NCBI GenBank assembly: GCA_025360585.1
Contig: JANYBW010000018.1
Coordinates: 1 to 64,000, forward strand
Length of the DNA: 64,000 nt
Reading direction: 5' to 3'
Source: Actinomycetes bacterium
GTDB lineage: Bacteria; Actinomycetota; Acidimicrobiia; IMCC26256; PALSA-610
Part shown: positions 17,327 through 25,188 of the stretch, one piece after another
Layout of the letters: each line of letters starts with the position of its first letter
Numbering within the stretch: position 1 is the first letter of the stretch
The notes under the pieces: model-generated
What the model saw: the letters and a program-made list of their open reading frames with translations, nothing else
Told to the model about the DNA's origin: nothing
The model's database searches: none
Program-made: the position numbers and the translations under genes

Positions 17327-18361
17327 TCAGCGACCTGAGCGGCGCCGTAGCGCCACGATTGGGTTTCCGATCTGGCGGATGTTCATCACTGCGGCAACAC
17401 CCAGTTTGAGCGGCAACGCGCAATACCAACCGGCTGAGCAAAGCACCGATCGTTGGCCCCCACCGATCTCGTACCCATGCCGAAGCATGGTCGTCGCCGC
17501 CGACTGCTCACACATCACGATTTCAGTTGCCGAAAGTCCGTCGTGATTCCGCCAAGCATCAGCCATCTCAGTGCGCAATCCCACTGCGCCGGGGACATCG
17601 GTTGCGAGTGAGGAGCTCTCCTGCGAAACCGCAAGCATGGCCGGACTGTACGAAACCCGAATGTGTTTCGCGAGGCGCCGAACCGTCGCTTCGGAATCAG
17701 CGAGCAGATCTTCAAAGCGAACGAGCAGCACGCGCTCGTCGTGCGCATGGTGCTCTCCCGCCACGACCGCGCTTTGCCACAGCCGAGACGTGACCAACGG
17801 GTGATAGTTCGACCACGAGCGCACAACTTCGCGACGCGGCAATCCAGTTTCGCCCAACGAACGGCGGCGCCACTTGTTCTTTTGCGAAAGCATCACCGCG
17901 CGGGGATCGCGCACCATCACAATGATCCGCGCGTTCGGAAAGTGCTTGAGAATCTCGTGGATAAAAAAGATGTTTCGCGGCGTTTGGTCGCAACCGATTT
18001 CTCCACCCAGGCGTTCAGCAGTCTTCGCAAGAAATGATCGATAGATATCGATTGCGGTCGGCTGTTCGCCGACAGGCGCGGCCGCCTCGACAATCGCTTC
18101 AGCTTCAGCAGTGTGGTCCGACGCTTCGCCAAGCCGATAAAACAATCCGCGATATTGGGTGTGCACCAGTGCCGACGCCATTTCGATGGCTGCGGACTTT
18201 TCGAGTGGCGACAAACCATCCGCGGGGTTCCACAGTCGTTCAAAAAAATGCGCCTCGCGCAGCGCACGGTACGGACCAGCTTGGGTCACGACACGGCTCA
18301 TCAACGTGGTGCCACTCCGACTCGGACCGACCACGAAGATCGGACCGACGCGATCACTCAA
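17327..18361 (-). CDS. Sulfotransferase family protein
   Basis: 344 residues. The N-terminal P-loop for the 5'-phosphosulfate of PAPS appears as FVVGPSRSGTTLMSRVV (residues 9-25), and the 3'-phosphate-binding region as IVMVRDPRAVMLSQKNKW. These are the two family signatures. A late hydrophobic stretch (SAGWYCALPLKLGVAAVM) may associate with the membrane. It would transfer sulfate to an unknown carbohydrate or small-molecule acceptor. The start overlaps the DNA ligase stop by 4 nt, so the two are translationally coupled although functionally unrelated. Confidence 0.85.
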   Translation of the reverse strand: MSDRVGPIFVVGPSRSGTTLMSRVVTQAGPYRALREAHFFERLWNPADGLSPLEKSAAIEMASALVHTQYRGLFYRLGEASDHTAEAEAIVEAAAPVGEQPTAIDIYRSFLAKTAERLGGEIGCDQTPRNIFFIHEILKHFPNARIIVMVRDPRAVMLSQKNKWRRRSLGETGLPRREVVRSWSNYHPLVTSRLWQSAVVAGEHHAHDERVLLVRFEDLLADSEATVRRLAKHIRVSYSPAMLAVSQESSSLATDVPGAVGLRTEMADAWRNHDGLSATEIVMCEQSAATTMLRHGYEIGGGQRSVLCSAGWYCALPLKLGVAAVMNIRQIGNPIVALRRRSGR

Positions 18362-19449
18362 GACGTTGGTTCCACGCCAAACAGATCGCGCAGCTCTGCG
18401 GGCGCGACAACTTCAAGCTGATCAAATCGGCAACTCACTGGGTCTCGATCGGCGCGAACGTGACGATACCGAGCATTGTGACGAAATCGCCCGTTCATCA
18501 GGCCTTCGTACGCGACTTCGGCGACGAGCTCGACGCGCATCGGTTCCCAGGACAAGTCTTTGGTGGCGTTCCATCGGCTCGGCCCACCCGGCAATCGCGC
18601 ACCTTCAGCCGCTGCATGGCTCACCGCATCGGCCCATTCACGCCACGGATGACCATCCAACGCACCGACACGATACGGCCCGAAATCAACCAACAATTGT
18701 TTGCGGGTCGCGGCGTCGATGCCTGCCGCGACACCGACGTGATGCAGCCGCCCATCGGCATCGTGCAATCCCAGCAAGAGTGATCCGACACCCTCGCCAT
18801 CTTTGTGAATTCGGAAGCCTCCGATCGCACAATCGCACGTTCGTTCATGTTTCACTTTCAACAAACTGCGTTGCCCCGGCGAGTAAGGGTCGGCGAGCGG
18901 CTTCGCGACAATGCCATCAAAACCTGCGCCCTCAAAACGCTGAAACCAATCTCGTGCGATCGCAGGATCGTTCGTAGCGGGAGTGAGCACTACCGACGGA
19001 TCTGGTCGCGCTCCGATAATCGTTTCCAGACGGCGCCGACGCTCTTGAAAGGCAACGTCCAGCAAAGACCCAGTCTCATCCACGAGCAGATCGAAGGCGA
19101 TGAACGTAGCCGGGATTTCCGCACTGAGTTTTCGAACGCGCGATTCCGCGGGATGCTGACGCGATTGCAAGGCATCGAAGTCCAGGCCTCGCGAGCCCAC
19201 GATCACAATTTCGCCATCCACTACACACTGTTGCGGCAACGCATTCAACAAGGGCTCGCGCAGCTCCGGAAAATACCGCAGCAACGGTTTCGCGTTACGA
19301 CTTTGCAGATCGATCGCGTCGCCGTCGCGAAATACGACACAACGAAAACCGTCCCACTTCGGCTCAAACAAGCAGTCGTTGCGCTCTGGCACTTCGCGCG
19401 AAAGCTTCGCCAACATGGGCGCGAACGGCGGCGAAAACGGCAAAGGCAT
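18358..19449 (-). CDS. ATP-dependent DNA ligase (LigC-like)
   Basis: 363 residues, the size of actinobacterial LigC. The adenylation motif EPKWDGFR places the nucleotide-accepting lysine at residue 31. Later motifs are VVDGEIV, FIAFDLL, FEGAGFDGIVAKPL and RSLLKVKHERTCD (motif V), followed by an OB-fold domain. No Ku, polymerase or nuclease domain is fused. Such ligases serve repair pathways rather than replication, which uses the NAD-dependent LigA. Encoded 6 bp after proS. Confidence 0.92.
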   Translation of the reverse strand: MPLPFSPPFAPMLAKLSREVPERNDCLFEPKWDGFRCVVFRDGDAIDLQSRNAKPLLRYFPELREPLLNALPQQCVVDGEIVIVGSRGLDFDALQSRQHPAESRVRKLSAEIPATFIAFDLLVDETGSLLDVAFQERRRRLETIIGARPDPSVVLTPATNDPAIARDWFQRFEGAGFDGIVAKPLADPYSPGQRSLLKVKHERTCDCAIGGFRIHKDGEGVGSLLLGLHDADGRLHHVGVAAGIDAATRKQLLVDFGPYRVGALDGHPWREWADAVSHAAAEGARLPGGPSRWNATKDLSWEPMRVELVAEVAYEGLMNGRFRHNARYRHVRADRDPVSCRFDQLEVVAPAELRDLFGVEPTS

Positions 19450-19455
19450 CTGGTG

Positions 19456-21159
19456 TTACCGAACCGTGCTTACAACGTCGGCCAACTCGATTTCGTCGCG
19501 CTCCCCTGTCGCTCGCTGTTTTCGTTCGACGATGCCGCGGCCCAAGCCTTTCGCACCAACGGTCAGTTGTACCGGAATCCCGATGAGGTCCGCGTCAGCG
19601 AATTTCACGCCGGGGCTGGCTTCGCGGTCGTCGTACAGCACATCGACGCCAGCGGCCTTTAACTCGGCGTACAGAGCATCAGCCGTAGCTTTCACCGTTT
19701 CGGCGGCTGCGCCTTTTCCCGACAATGCCAGGAGATGAATATCGAACGGTGCCACGCTCTTAGGCCACGCAATGCCGAGTTCATCGTGATGTTCTTCGAT
19801 GATCGCTGCGACCGTTCGAGAAATCCCAATGCCGTAACAACCCATTACCATCGGGTGAGTTTGGCCGTCTGCGTCAACGTAGGTCGCGCCAAGTGCGGTC
19901 GAATATTTCGTACCGATTTCGAAGACTTGACCAACCTCAATACCGCGATCGACCGAAAGCGCATTGCCACACTCAGGGCATGCATCGCCCGATGCGATCG
20001 TTGCAATGTCGGCCCAAACGCCGACGCTGAAATCGCGATCACACCACATGTCGGTGGTGTGATGATCGATTTCGTTCGCGCCCGTAACCCAACCGTGGTC
20101 GGCGCGAATCGACGGATCGGCGACGACGATCTTGACGCTCGAGTGGTGCGGCCCGATATAACCCTTTGGTAGTTCCGGATGCGCGGCAAAATCAGTTTCG
20201 TCGTAGACCCGCAACTTTTTCGGGGCGATGGCGCGGGCCAACGCGAACTCGTTGACTTCGCGATCGCCAGGGACCAGTGCCAATCCCATCTCGCCGCCCG
20301 CGTCGAATGCGAAACTCTTAAGCAATACATCTTGAGTCATGTTGAGGTGCTCCGCTACAGCGGCGATTCCCGGCATGGCGGGCGTGTGCACCTTGGTTGG
20401 TTGGGCTTGACCCGAACCAGCATCGACCGCGGCGCGCACGATGGTGCGGCGCGCAACTTCCACATTCGCGGCGTAGGTACACGATTTACACCAGACGAAA
20501 TCGTCTTCGCCTACCGCTGCGACCGCCATGAACTCGTGGTTCACGTCGCCGCCAATCTCGCCCGCTTCGCCCTCGACCGGCCGGAAGGTCAGCCCACAAC
20601 GGTCGAACACACGGTGATACGCGTCGTACATCACTTTGTACGTGCGGCGAAGGTCTTCAACGTCGGTGTGAAAACTGTACGCATCCTTCATGAGGAACTC
20701 TCGGGCCCGAAGCAGCCCAAAGCGGGGGCGCAACTCATCGCGGTACTTCCAGTTGATCTGATAGAGATTTACCGGTAACTCGCGGTAGCTACTGAGCTCA
20801 TTGGCGACCGTCCAGGTGATGACTTCTTCGGCAGTCGGAGCGAGACAAAATCCGGTTTCTTTACGATCTTGTAGCCGAAACATCAACGGCCCGTAGGTGG
20901 TATCCCGGCCCGATTTTTCCCACAGCTCCAGGGGTTGCGTGATCGGCAGCGTGAGCTCCTGGGCACCTGAGGAATCCATTTCGTCGCGCACAATCTGTTC
21001 AACCTTGCGCAACACGCGCTGCCCCAACGGCAACCATGAGTAGACACCGGCCGCAACCTTGCGAATATAGCCAGCACGCACGAGCAGTCGGTGGCTGTCA
21101 ACGTCGGCGTCAGCGGGGTCTTCGCGAAGCGTGCGGGCAAAGAAGTTCGTCATCTTCAT
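19456..21159 (-). CDS. proS: Prolyl-tRNA synthetase (bacterial type)
   Basis: 567 residues from the ATG at 21159 (MKMTNFFARTLREDPADADV). The frame is open upstream to 21594, but that stretch has no homology and overlaps the sulfite-reductase control region. Class II motifs include the AGYIRKVAAGVYSWLPLG start, LTLPITQPLELWEKSGR, the motif-2 loop YRDELRPRFGLLRAREF, an inserted editing (YbaK-like) domain around residues 230-400 and an anticodon-binding domain at the C-terminus. It charges tRNA-Pro. A TAGGTT box about 10 nt before the ATG suggests a very short or absent 5' leader. First gene of a proS-ligase-sulfotransferase unit. Confidence 0.96.
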   Translation of the reverse strand: MKMTNFFARTLREDPADADVDSHRLLVRAGYIRKVAAGVYSWLPLGQRVLRKVEQIVRDEMDSSGAQELTLPITQPLELWEKSGRDTTYGPLMFRLQDRKETGFCLAPTAEEVITWTVANELSSYRELPVNLYQINWKYRDELRPRFGLLRAREFLMKDAYSFHTDVEDLRRTYKVMYDAYHRVFDRCGLTFRPVEGEAGEIGGDVNHEFMAVAAVGEDDFVWCKSCTYAANVEVARRTIVRAAVDAGSGQAQPTKVHTPAMPGIAAVAEHLNMTQDVLLKSFAFDAGGEMGLALVPGDREVNEFALARAIAPKKLRVYDETDFAAHPELPKGYIGPHHSSVKIVVADPSIRADHGWVTGANEIDHHTTDMWCDRDFSVGVWADIATIASGDACPECGNALSVDRGIEVGQVFEIGTKYSTALGATYVDADGQTHPMVMGCYGIGISRTVAAIIEEHHDELGIAWPKSVAPFDIHLLALSGKGAAAETVKATADALYAELKAAGVDVLYDDREASPGVKFADADLIGIPVQLTVGAKGLGRGIVERKQRATGERDEIELADVVSTVR

Positions 21160-21229
21160 ACTGGGGCCAAACCTACCGGCGAGCCTCGAACCCAAACCGG
21201 CCCTTTGCCGTTTTGGTCGAGCTAGCACG

Positions 21230-21258
21230 TCAAAAATGACGCCGTTCCGCACCCAAAA
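21230..21258 (-). promoter_or_regulatory. Shared 29-nt element upstream of proS (copy B)
   Basis: tcaaaaatgacgccgttccg-cacccaaaa, 24/29 identical to 8853-8881 and 71 nt upstream of proS. On the minus strand it overlaps a CGTCA-TTTT-TGACG palindrome not conserved in copy A. It abuts the sulfur-operon operator region on the other side. Confidence 0.45.
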
Positions 21259-21271
21259 AGGTGGCGATTTG

Positions 21272-21308
21272 ATTCCCGACCAGTTTGGTCGGAAAAATTC
21301 CCGACCAG
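21272..21308 (+). promoter_or_regulatory. Candidate operator: 12-bp direct repeats with palindrome
   Basis: attcccgaccag occurs at 21272-21283 and again at 21297-21308, 25 bp apart, so both face the same side of the helix within about half a turn. The first copy is part of a palindrome (ccgacca-gtt-tggtcgg, 21276-21292); the second continues into ccag-aata-ctgg. The second copy overlaps the likely -35 region of the sulfur operon. The layout suits a dimeric repressor of sulfur genes; an Rrf2-type regulator is a guess only. Confidence 0.6.
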
Positions 21309-21313
21309 AATAC

Positions 21314-21342
21314 TGGCAATTTGACGAAATTTGGTTTAGCCT
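21314..21342 (+). promoter_or_regulatory. Candidate promoter of the sulfur-assimilation operon
   Basis: A -10-like TAGCCT (21337-21342, TAnnnT) lies 8 bp before the A of the leader ORF's ATG (21350), which would make the transcript leaderless. With 17-bp spacing, TGGCAA (21314-21319) is a weak -35. The candidate operator overlaps it upstream. Confidence 0.5.
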
Positions 21343-21349
21343 CGACTCC

Positions 21350-21442
21350 ATGCTGATCCGAAACGACGGAGCTCCGTCGATCGCCATGGGTCGCACTCCC
21401 CACGAAGTGCGCGACGAACTCTGTTGCGTCATCGCGTTCTGA
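21350..21442 (+). CDS. Short Cys-Cys leader peptide (putative cysteine attenuator)
   Basis: 30-codon ORF between the promoter-like sequence and the sulfite reductase gene, ending in EVRDELCCVIAF with tandem TGT-TGC codons six codons before the stop. Its ATG coincides with the predicted transcription start (8 bp after TAGCCT), so it would be translated leaderless. Known comparison: leaderless polycysteine-encoding small ORFs upstream of mycobacterial sulfur genes act as cysteine-responsive attenuators. By analogy, ribosome stalling at the Cys codons when cysteinyl-tRNA is scarce would raise expression of the downstream operon; 73 nt separate its stop from the next start codon. No clear terminator/antiterminator pair was found by eye, so the mechanism is inference. 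Confidence 0.6.
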   Translation: MLIRNDGAPSIAMGRTPHEVRDELCCVIAF

Positions 21443-21515
21443 GCTGCCCGCCGCGCAATCGCCGGCCCTGCGTTCAGTCCCCCAAATCGCACCCCGCCCA
21501 CCCAAGGAGGCGCGC

Positions 21516-23303
21516 ATGGCCATCGATGTGCGTGAACTGCAAAACCAGCCCCTGCATCCCGAAATCGAAGCCGAGCTGACGCGTTACGAAGCAACCGTCG
21601 CTGAGTACATCGACGGAACCCTGGACGAAGATGTCTTTCGGGTATACCGCTTGAACAACGGTGTTTATGGCCAACGCCAAGGTGGCCATAACCAAATGGT
21701 CCGGGTAAAAATCCCGTACGGCAAGGTCACCGCGGATCAGCTCGAAGTCCTCGCGCATATTTCCGAGAACTTCAGCCGCGGCTGGGGCCATCTCACAACG
21801 CGCCAGAATGTGCAGTTCCATTTTGTGCAGCTCGAACAATCCACCGAGGTACTCCGGCTGCTTGCAGCCTGTGGTCTGACCAGCCGCGAGGCGTGCGGCG
21901 ACACTGTGCGCAACGTGATGGGTTGTCATCTCGCCGGGGCCTGCCCGTACGAAGTCGTCGACATCTCGTCGTGGGCCGAAGCGACGGCGCAATATCTACT
22001 GCGCCACCCCTACGCGCAACGGCTCCCACGTAAGTTCAAGATCAACTTCAGCGGTTGCGCGACGGACTGTGGCCAAGCGATGTTCAACGATGTTGGGGTC
22101 ATTGCTGTCAATCGTGCGCGAGAAGATGGCACGCTCGAACCCGGTTTTAAAGTCGTATTTGCTGGTGGTTTAGGCGCGACTCCGCATCCGGCGCAAGCAC
22201 TCGAGGAATTCACGAGCCGTGACGATCTCCTGCCGACGATCGAAGCGTTGCTCCGTACCTTCGACCACTACGGCAACCGAGACAACAAGCTCCGCGCACG
22301 CCTGAAATGGCTCGTCGACACCATGGGTATCGACGAATTGCGCGAACGGATCCTCAAAGAACGCAAGTTCCTGCGCGGATCCGTGAGCTGGCCCGGTGGC
22401 ATTCCCGGGATTGTAAAGGAACTCGGTGACGCACCTGCCGGAACCGGAACCGGCCCGATCTCCGGGGCTCCCGGCGCGGTACCAGTGAAGCTCCTCAAGA
22501 CGGACCCGTTTGAGCGTTGGGAAGAAGCCAACGTTGTACGCGGCGTTGCCAACGCGACGGTGAGCGCGTACGCGTCCTGCGAGCTCGGCGATATCACGAC
22601 CGCTCAGTTCCTTGCACTCGCTGCGATCCAACGCGATTTCAACCTCGACATTCGGATCACGCCCCGCCAGAACCTCGCGATGCGCGGGCTCGTTGAACAG
22701 GATCTCCGGGGCCTCTTCGACCGCCTGAGCGAAATCGGAATGGCGACTCCGGGCGCTGAATTGTCACGCGATGTCGTGGCCTGCCCAGGGGCTGACACCT
22801 GCAACTTGGCCGTGACCCAGTCACGCGGCCTGGCCTCGGCCATCGGCACCGCGCTCGAAGATGCTGGCCTCGCGGAGGTTGGCGGCGTTCGAGTCAACAT
22901 CAGCGGATGCACCAATAGCTGCGGCCAACACCATATTTCCGATATCGGTTTCTTTGGTTTTGAACGTCGTGCCCACGGCCAAGCTGCTCCTGGCTATCAG
23001 ATGTTGCTCGGGGGGCATCTCGGCAACATCGAAGTTGAATTCGGCGAAAAGGCAACGAAATTGCCCGCCCGCAACGCGCCAGAAGCAGTCGTACGCGTCG
23101 TGCGTAAGTTCGCTGAAGAACGCAACGCGGCCGAGACCTTCAGTGGTTGGCTCACCCGCAGCGGCGGCGCCGGCAAAATCGGTGCGCAGCTTAAGGAGCT
23201 CGACGTCTTTCCCAAGCCCGAAGATGACCCTGAATTTTATGTCGATTTCGGCGAGACGGGTCCGTACGTCAAAGAGGTTGGCGAAAGCGAGTGCGCAACG
23301 TGA
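21516..23303 (+). CDS. Assimilatory sulfite reductase (siroheme, 4Fe-4S)
   Basis: 595 residues after a strong AAGGAGG site. Nitrite/sulfite reductase fold with duplicated ferredoxin-like and siroheme-binding halves. The cluster ligands are CPGADTC (Cys423, Cys429) and CTNSC (Cys465, Cys469), the C-x5-C-xn-C-x3-C pattern. Substrate-binding arginines appear in the RGWGHLTTRQNVQFHF and RITPRQNLAMRG segments. It reduces sulfite to sulfide, probably with ferredoxin; co-location with APS reductase and ATP sulfurylase favours sulfite over nitrite. Its stop overlaps the cysH start (TGATG). Confidence 0.92.
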   Translation: MAIDVRELQNQPLHPEIEAELTRYEATVAEYIDGTLDEDVFRVYRLNNGVYGQRQGGHNQMVRVKIPYGKVTADQLEVLAHISENFSRGWGHLTTRQNVQFHFVQLEQSTEVLRLLAACGLTSREACGDTVRNVMGCHLAGACPYEVVDISSWAEATAQYLLRHPYAQRLPRKFKINFSGCATDCGQAMFNDVGVIAVNRAREDGTLEPGFKVVFAGGLGATPHPAQALEEFTSRDDLLPTIEALLRTFDHYGNRDNKLRARLKWLVDTMGIDELRERILKERKFLRGSVSWPGGIPGIVKELGDAPAGTGTGPISGAPGAVPVKLLKTDPFERWEEANVVRGVANATVSAYASCELGDITTAQFLALAAIQRDFNLDIRITPRQNLAMRGLVEQDLRGLFDRLSEIGMATPGAELSRDVVACPGADTCNLAVTQSRGLASAIGTALEDAGLAEVGGVRVNISGCTNSCGQHHISDIGFFGFERRAHGQAAPGYQMLLGGHLGNIEVEFGEKATKLPARNAPEAVVRVVRKFAEERNAAETFSGWLTRSGGAGKIGAQLKELDVFPKPEDDPEFYVDFGETGPYVKEVGESECAT

Positions 23304-24019
23304 TGTTGGCTCCCGAATCGAGCACTCGACAATCCATCATCGATGTTGATCTCGAAGAGCTCGCGCGCGTCTCGGCTGAGCTTGAACGCAAACCAGCCGG
23401 AGCTGCGGTGAAGTGGGCGTGGGAACGATTCGGTACTGGCGTCTTTATCGCAGCGAGTTTTCAAGACACCGTCTTGATCGACGTTGCGGTGAAAGCCGTC
23501 CCCGAAATCGAAGTCGTGTTCCTCGATACGCAATACCACTTCGCGGAAACGACGTGGTTCGTCGAGCAAGTTCGCAAACGCTACGACTTGAATCTCACCG
23601 TCATGGAGCCGCTCGTTGAGCCCGATGATCTTTGGCAGATCGACCAAAACGAGTGCTGCGCGATTCGCAAAGTGGAACCACTCGCGCGCGCACTCGCCGG
23701 CAAAAGCGGCTGGATCACTGGACTACGCAGGACGGAAGCCGCGACGCGAGCCAAAGCTCAAATTGTGCATCTCGACCTCGGGCGAGGCGTTGTAAAGATC
23801 AATCCCTTGGCACCTTGGGGCGACCTCGACGTTGAGGGATATACGGCTGACAATGACCTTTTGATCCACCCGCTCAAGAACCGTGGCTACCCCAGTATTG
23901 GGTGTTGGCCCTGTACCCGGCCAGTTCGCGATGGCGAAGATCCGCGCGCTGGCCGCTGGTCTGGCTCGGGCAAGACCGAATGCGGGCTTCACGGCTGGCC
24001 GGAACAACGATCGGCTTGA
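23303..24019 (+). CDS. cysH: Adenylyl-sulfate (APS) reductase, CysH family
   Basis: 238 residues from the ATG at 23303, which overlaps the preceding TGA; a GTG at 23291 is the alternative. The four cluster cysteines Cys118-Cys119 (in NECCAIRK) and Cys201/Cys204 (in GCWPCTRP) mark the 4Fe-4S APS reductase subtype rather than a PAPS reductase. The catalytic cysteine is Cys227 in TECGLHG. It reduces APS to sulfite with thioredoxin. This fits the rest of the operon: ATP sulfurylase makes APS and sulfite reductase removes the product. A 144-bp gap with no recognisable gene follows before cysD. Confidence 0.94.
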   Translation: MLAPESSTRQSIIDVDLEELARVSAELERKPAGAAVKWAWERFGTGVFIAASFQDTVLIDVAVKAVPEIEVVFLDTQYHFAETTWFVEQVRKRYDLNLTVMEPLVEPDDLWQIDQNECCAIRKVEPLARALAGKSGWITGLRRTEAATRAKAQIVHLDLGRGVVKINPLAPWGDLDVEGYTADNDLLIHPLKNRGYPSIGCWPCTRPVRDGEDPRAGRWSGSGKTECGLHGWPEQRSA

Positions 24020-24163
24020 GCACAAGATTGTCGAAATACCACTCGGGATCATCCTGGATGCCTCCGATACTGCCCTACGAAGACCCCCAGCAACCCTTCC
24101 CATTTTCTCTTGTGGAGCGCGCTGCGGGTGTGTTCACTACCAAGACCAAGTAAAGGAACCATC

Positions 24164-25069
24164 GTGCAAACTCAGCTCTCGCACCTCGATGCGCTCGAGG
24201 CCGAAGCAGTGCACATCATTCGCGAAGTTGCCGCCGAGTTCGAGCGTCCCGGCCTGTTATTTTCGGCTGGCAAAGATTCAGCGGTGATGTTGCACCTCGC
24301 CTGGAAGGCGTTCGCACCCGCGCGAATCCCGTTTCCGCTCATGCACGTGGACACTGGCCACAATTTCTCCGAAGTCATGGAATACCGCGACCAAGTGCTC
24401 GACGTGTACAACGCGCGATTGCTGGTTGCGTCGGTTCAAGACGCAATCGATAAAGGTCGAGTCGTTGAAGAGACCGGCCCCCGAGCGAGCCGAAACCGCC
24501 TACAAACGACCGCGCTCCTCGACGGGATACTCGAGCACGGATTCGACGCGGTATTTGGCGGCGGGCGTCGCGATGAAGAAAAGGCGCGGGCGAAGGAACG
24601 CGTCTTTTCTTTTCGTGATGAATTTGGGCAGTGGGATCCCAAGAATCAACGGCCCGAGCTTTGGAGTCTCTACAACGGGCGGCACCGAAAAGGCGAACAT
24701 ATCCGGGTGTTTCCGATATCCAACTGGACCGAAATGGACATCTGGCAGTACATCGAGCGCGAGCCAGTGCCGATCCCTTCGATCTATTACTCGCACCAAC
24801 GCCGCGTGTTTCAGCGTGACGGCATGTGGCTTTCGGAGTCACCTTTCATCGAGATGATTCCCGGCGAGGAAGTTGTCGAGAAGACAGTTCGGTTTCGTAC
24901 GGTCGGGGATGCCACCTGCACCGGTGCAGTCGAGTCGACCGCCGCGACCAACGAAGAAATCATCATCGAAGTTGCGGCGAGCACAATCACCGAGCGCGGC
25001 GCCACTCGCGCCGACGACAAATTCACCGAAGCTGCCATGGAAGACCGCAAGAAAGAGGGCTACTTCTAA
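24164..25069 (+). CDS. cysD: Sulfate adenylyltransferase subunit 2
   Basis: 301 residues from the GTG at 24164 (VQTQLSHLDALEAEAV), preceded by AAAGGAACC; family length is about 302. The PP-loop ATP pyrophosphatase motif SAGKDSAVMLHL is intact, as are FGGGRRDEEKARAKERVFSFRD and WTEMDIWQYI. With CysN it forms ATP sulfurylase, which makes APS from sulfate and ATP, driven by GTP hydrolysis. The stop (TAATG) overlaps the start of a 39-codon ORF before cysN. Confidence 0.96.
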   Translation: MQTQLSHLDALEAEAVHIIREVAAEFERPGLLFSAGKDSAVMLHLAWKAFAPARIPFPLMHVDTGHNFSEVMEYRDQVLDVYNARLLVASVQDAIDKGRVVEETGPRASRNRLQTTALLDGILEHGFDAVFGGGRRDEEKARAKERVFSFRDEFGQWDPKNQRPELWSLYNGRHRKGEHIRVFPISNWTEMDIWQYIEREPVPIPSIYYSHQRRVFQRDGMWLSESPFIEMIPGEEVVEKTVRFRTVGDATCTGAVESTAATNEEIIIEVAASTITERGATRADDKFTEAAMEDRKKEGYF

Positions 25070-25188
25070 TGCGCTTGTTTTCTGCGCCTACTTCGTCCGG
25101 CGCTGCGAGCGATCTGCCGACCGACCCGTTCACTTCGTTCACGTCGGCGCCTGCGATCGCCGCTTCTCAAAATGAGGTCTTTGTTTAG
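25069..25188 (+). CDS. 39-codon ORF in frame with cysN, ended by TAG
   Basis: Starts in the TAATG overlap with cysD and encodes MRLFSAPTSSGAASDLPTDP... ending SQNEVFV before TAG, after which the cysN ATG follows immediately in the same frame. Low-complexity Ser/Ala/Pro content, no family. It could be a spacer that keeps ribosomes moving from cysD to cysN, or an N-terminal CysN extension split by a nonsense codon. Confidence 0.35.
   Translation: MRLFSAPTSSGAASDLPTDPFTSFTSAPAIAASQNEVFV

Noticed and set aside
21160-21594. 145-residue N-terminal extension of ProS
   Set aside because: It would cover the divergent sulfur control region; family homology begins at MKMTNF.
24020-24163. Possible gene or riboswitch between cysH and cysD
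   Set aside because: No open frame with a ribosome site and no recognisable conserved RNA motif by eye.
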